From: Methylobacterium gregans
Lineage (GTDB): Bacteria > Pseudomonadota > Alphaproteobacteria > Rhizobiales > Beijerinckiaceae
DNA length: 44,959 nucleotides
Direction of reading: 5' to 3'
Assembly (NCBI RefSeq): GCF_022179245.1
Contig: NZ_BPQM01000053.1
Location: 1 to 44,959, forward strand
Shown piece after piece: positions 42,594 to 44,959 of this stretch. How positions within the stretch are numbered: position 1 is the first letter of the stretch; each line of letters opens with the position of its first letter. Both the position numbers and the translations under genes were made by a program. The notes below the pieces were generated by a model. The model ran no database searches and had not been told where the DNA came from. It was given only the letters and a program-made list of their open reading frames with translations.

Positions 42594-43675
42594 CGCTCCA
42601 GAACCCTCTTCTCGGCCAAGTCGTTCAGCATGATCAGGATGTCGGCCTCGATGACCCGCGCGTCGGCCGCGTAGGTCTGGGCGAGCTGCTCGGCGATCTG
42701 CGTGACGGTGCGCTGGCCATCGACCAGCGAGAGCACCGCCACCGCGTTGTCGTCGAGGTCGAAGGTGCGCTCGGGCGCGAGCAGCACGTGCTTGTCGCGG
42801 GCCTGATCGAAGCGCATCCGCACGCCGCGGGGGAGGCGCGGCACGTCGCCCGCGACGAGCTTGGCGGCGCCGCCGGGCGCGCTCGCGGGGGCTGCTTCCT
42901 GCACAAGCCCCTCGCCCGGCTGCCACGCGTCCGGCGGGATCATACCGGGCGCGACGTACGAGAAGTACAGGGCGTCGAGCTGGGTCCAGAGCACGTTGCA
43001 CTTGAAGGTCAGCGCGCCCATCGCGGCCCGCTGCAGCTCCGGCGTGGTGGCGTGGCGCTTGACGTAGTCGAGGGCGAAGTCGGCGTCGCGCGGGGCCTGG
43101 GTCAGGCGCTTGTCGAAATAGGCCAGCGTCTCCTTCGTGATGAAGTCGTAGTTCTTCAGCATCCCGGCGACGCGCTCCGAGATGATGGTCGGCGAGAACA
43201 TCTCGGTGAGCGAGGAGGCGATGGCCTCGAGCAAGCTCCGCTCCGAGACGAAGTGCACGTAGGCGTCGACCGAGAAGCGGGTCGCCGAGAGGATGCCCTT
43301 CGTGGAGAGCACGTAGTCGCGCGCGAAGCCGACGCCCTCGGCGAGCTTCAGCCAGCGCTCGATGCCGCCGTCGCCCTCGTGGTCGCCGTCGTGGTCGACG
43401 ATGCGCTGGCGCCAGATCCGGCGGAGGCTCGCGTCCGGCAGGCGGGCCAGCACGGCGGCGTCCTTCACCGGGATCATCGCCTGGTAATAGTAGCGGTTCA
43501 GCGCCCAGGCGCGGACCTGGTCCTTGCTCAGCTTGCCGTCGTGCAGCAGCCGGTGGAACGGGTGCAGGTTGTGGTAGCGCCGCGCGCCGATGTCGCGGAG
43601 CGCCGCCTCCAACTCCTCGGGGCTGAGGAGACGCTGGCTCTCGTCGGCGCCGGGGGTGGGGAAGGCAGCGTTCAT
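42590..43675 (-). CDS. pqqCD: PqqC-PqqD fusion protein
   Basis: PqqC catalyses the final oxidation and ring closure giving PQQ. PqqD is the chaperone that binds PqqA and delivers it to PqqE. Here they are one 361-residue protein, as known in Methylobacterium. Residues to about 250 are Pqq[61 protein letters not shown] and [20 protein letters not shown]. After an Ala/Pro linker comes Pqq[39 protein letters not shown]. The start [16 protein letters not shown] at 43675 follows GGAAACGCC; the longer frame is not coding-like. Confidence 0.97.
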   Translation of the reverse strand: MNAAFPTPGADESQRLLSPEELEAALRDIGARRYHNLHPFHRLLHDGKLSKDQVRAWALNRYYYQAMIPVKDAAVLARLPDASLRRIWRQRIVDHDGDHEGDGGIERWLKLAEGVGFARDYVLSTKGILSATRFSVDAYVHFVSERSLLEAIASSLTEMFSPTIISERVAGMLKNYDFITKETLAYFDKRLTQAPRDADFALDYVKRHATTPELQRAAMGALTFKCNVLWTQLDALYFSYVAPGMIPPDAWQPGEGLVQEAAPASAPGGAAKLVAGDVPRLPRGVRMRFDQARDKHVLLAPERTFDLDDNAVAVLSLVDGQRTVTQIAEQLAQTYAADARVIEADILIMLNDLAEKRVLER

Positions 43676-43795
43676 GGCGTTTCCAGAGGTCCGTTCGATC
43701 GGTGCATTATTGTTCTGTCGCCGATGCCTGAACACCACCGGCGCGTTGGATCAGAGATAGGACCGCTCCGGGCCGAATACCACCCGGTAGCGGGG

Positions 43796-43945
43796 ATCCC
43801 GAAGGGGCGAGCCCCTTCGGCGGGGTTCGGGGCGCGCAGCCCCGACATTGGCTCCTCCGGTCCGGCAAAGCCGGGCCGGAGGAGCCAAATGCAGGCTCTG
43901 CCCTGCACCCGCGAAAGGCCTCGGGCCTTTCGAAACCCTGACCTT
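43796..43945 (+). repeat. Dispersed hairpin element, copy 3, with three stem-loops
   Basis: This lies between pqqB and pqqC/D. Three consecutive hairpins are visible: GAAGGGGC/GCCCCTTC at 43801-43818; a 17-bp stem at 43850-43866/43870-43886 with an AAA loop; and CGAAAGGCC/GGCCTTTCG at 43912-43932. The element shares its palindromic start and terminal hairpin with the copies at 352-531 and 14660-14765. It interrupts the pqq transcript, so it may shape the ratio of pqqA/B to pqqC/D/E. Confidence 0.65.
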
Positions 43946-43959
43946 CTGGGCCGCTTGCC

Positions 43960-44859
43960 TCAGAGGCTCAGTTCCAGCCCGTCATGCGCGACGGTCCAGC
44001 CCGCCGCCGCGATCTCGGCGCGCTCCGGCGAATCCTCGATCAGGACCGGGTTAGTGTTGTTGATGTGCACGAAGACGCGGCGGCCGAGCGCCACGTCGGC
44101 GAGCGCCTCGACCGCGCCGCCCTCGCCCCGCATCGGCACGTGGCCCATGCGCCAGCCGGTCTTGGTGCCGACGCCCGCGCGGATCATGTCGTCGTCGTAG
44201 TAGACGGTGCCGTCGAACAGGAGCGCGTCGGCGCCCGCGATCTGTCCCTTCAGCTTGTCGGTCACCCGGGCGCAGCCCGGGATGTAGGCGAGTCTGCGGC
44301 CGTTCGCCTCAATCATCGCGCCGACCGTTGTCTCGGTCTCGGCGCCGATCTCCATCGTCTCGTCCTCCAGCCAGAGCGGCACCTTGCCGGGGACCGGGAA
44401 CAGGGTGACGGTGAGGCCGGGCAGCGGCGCGAAGCTCCGCTCCATCGCGACGGCCGAGCGCGCGACCACGGCCTCGGCCATCACGTCGAAGACGCGGTTG
44501 GCGTTGACGGAGTCGAGGATGCCGGCGGTGCCGTAGAGGGTGAAGGGCTGGCCTTCGCGCAGCGTCAGCAGGCCGGCGACGTGGTCGACATCGCCGTTGG
44601 TGAGCAGCACCGCCTTGATCGGCGAGTGGCGCAGACCCGCCTGCGGGTGCATCGCCGGGTTGTCGAAGAGTTGCTGCCGGATGTCCGGCGAGGCGTTCAC
44701 CAGGAGCCAGTCCGTCCCGTTCGCGGAGACGGCGATGCTCGACTGGGTCCGCGGGCGCACGCGGTGCGGCTCGGTCCGCGCCAGGGTGCAGATGGGGCAG
44801 CGGCAGTTCCACTGGGGAAGGCCGCCGCCGGCAGCCGAACCGAGGATCACGACGCGCAT
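43960..44859 (-). CDS. pqqB: PqqB: metallo-beta-lactamase-fold PQQ biosynthesis protein
   Basis: PqqB hydroxylates the PqqA-derived Glu-Tyr dipeptide in PQQ synthesis. The 299-residue protein opens with MRVVILGSAAGGGLPQWNCR and CPIC (zinc Cys site), SSIAVSANGTDWLLVNASPD, and LTNGDVDHVAGLL, the family version of the HxHxDH motif with Asn-Gly-Asp-x-Asp-His. VYYDDDMIRAGVGTKTGWRM and GHVPMRGEGG, then HINNTNPVL, complete it. The start at ATG 44859 has GAGGGTAAG upstream. It lies 45 bases after the pqqA stop, and a structured element separates it from pqqC/D. Confidence 0.97.
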   Translation of the reverse strand: MRVVILGSAAGGGLPQWNCRCPICTLARTEPHRVRPRTQSSIAVSANGTDWLLVNASPDIRQQLFDNPAMHPQAGLRHSPIKAVLLTNGDVDHVAGLLTLREGQPFTLYGTAGILDSVNANRVFDVMAEAVVARSAVAMERSFAPLPGLTVTLFPVPGKVPLWLEDETMEIGAETETTVGAMIEANGRRLAYIPGCARVTDKLKGQIAGADALLFDGTVYYDDDMIRAGVGTKTGWRMGHVPMRGEGGAVEALADVALGRRVFVHINNTNPVLIEDSPERAEIAAAGWTVAHDGLELSL

Positions 44860-44904
44860 GGGCTTACCCTCGCTGCCTGCAATCCCCGGCCCGGCGCTCA
44901 CACC

Positions 44905-44959
44905 TTAGTTGAAGGTGTCGATCTCGGCGGACTCGTACGAGGTGACTTCCATGCCGACG
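44905..44959 (-). CDS. pqqA: PqqA peptide precursor (3' end only)
   Basis: PqqA is the short peptide from which PQQ is cut. Only the last 17 codons fall in the window: VGMEVTSYESAEIDTFN and a TAA stop at 44905-44907. The Glu and Tyr that become PQQ are visible in the E-V-T-S-Y core. The remaining start region lies beyond the window end. It is followed by pqqB, so it heads the operon, and the strong pqqA promoter is expected outside the window. Confidence 0.95.
   Translation of the reverse strand, partial: VGMEVTSYESAEIDTFN

Noticed and set aside
1..44959. tRNA, rRNA, riboswitch or transposase genes
   Set aside because: I looked for cloverleaf arms, conserved rRNA segments, B12/TPP/SAM-type boxes and DDE transposase motifs and saw none that I could support by eye.

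Overview
The window looks like chromosomal DNA from a methylotrophic alphaproteobacterium of the Methylobacterium/Methylorubrum group. This rests on GC-rich codon use, the ecm - catalase - ccr neighbourhood of the ethylmalonyl-CoA pathway, a pqqA-pqqB-pqqC/D-pqqE cluster with the PqqC-PqqD fusion known from Methylobacterium, and a PqqA tail with the conserved Glu-x3-Tyr core. I see no tRNA, rRNA, CRISPR array, transposase, integrase or phage gene.

Layout. 0.5-7.0 kb (minus strand): a MFS symporter, then cyoABCD (cytochrome bo3 quinol oxidase) followed by a SURF1-type assembly gene. 7.4-8.5 kb: a DUF1989/urea-carboxylase-associated protein and a one-helix membrane peptide. 8.6-10.5 kb: two translationally coupled family-2 glycosyltransferases. 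10.6-14.7 kb: a compact clock-like module, kaiC - kaiB - second kaiB - hybrid PAS histidine kinase, with no kaiA. 14.8-21.6 kb: mostly small proteins (VOC, ClpP-like, YnfA-like, RMF-like, small GNAT, XRE-tail remnant, Nudix, Cys-repeat periplasmic protein). 21.8-23.0 kb: serA. 23.4-27.9 kb: a surface-polysaccharide set (WbpM/CapD-like dehydratase, NAD-dependent epimerase, WecA/WbpL-like glycosyl-1-phosphate transferase). 28.0-34.6 kb: a periplasmic catalase-related protein, ecm, a classical catalase and ccr. 34.6-37.5 kb: small proteins, a PhnA-tail protein and gamma-glutamyltransferase. 37.8-39.6 kb: folP-folB-folK. 39.6-45.0 kb: small secreted proteins and the pqq operon, which continues past pqqE into two overlapping genes for secreted proteins. 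pqqA is cut by the window end.

How it fits together. Ccr and Ecm assimilate C2 units during methylotrophic growth. PQQ is the cofactor of periplasmic methanol and alcohol dehydrogenases. Cyo is a terminal oxidase. The secreted proteins coupled to pqqE are candidates for periplasmic PQQ-enzyme functions. Between genes there is a rich population of palindromic repeats. One repeat copy lies in frame inside a glycosyltransferase gene, and a three-hairpin element separates pqqB from pqqC/D. Three independent 14-bp tandem duplications occur, one of which sets the folP/folB boundary.
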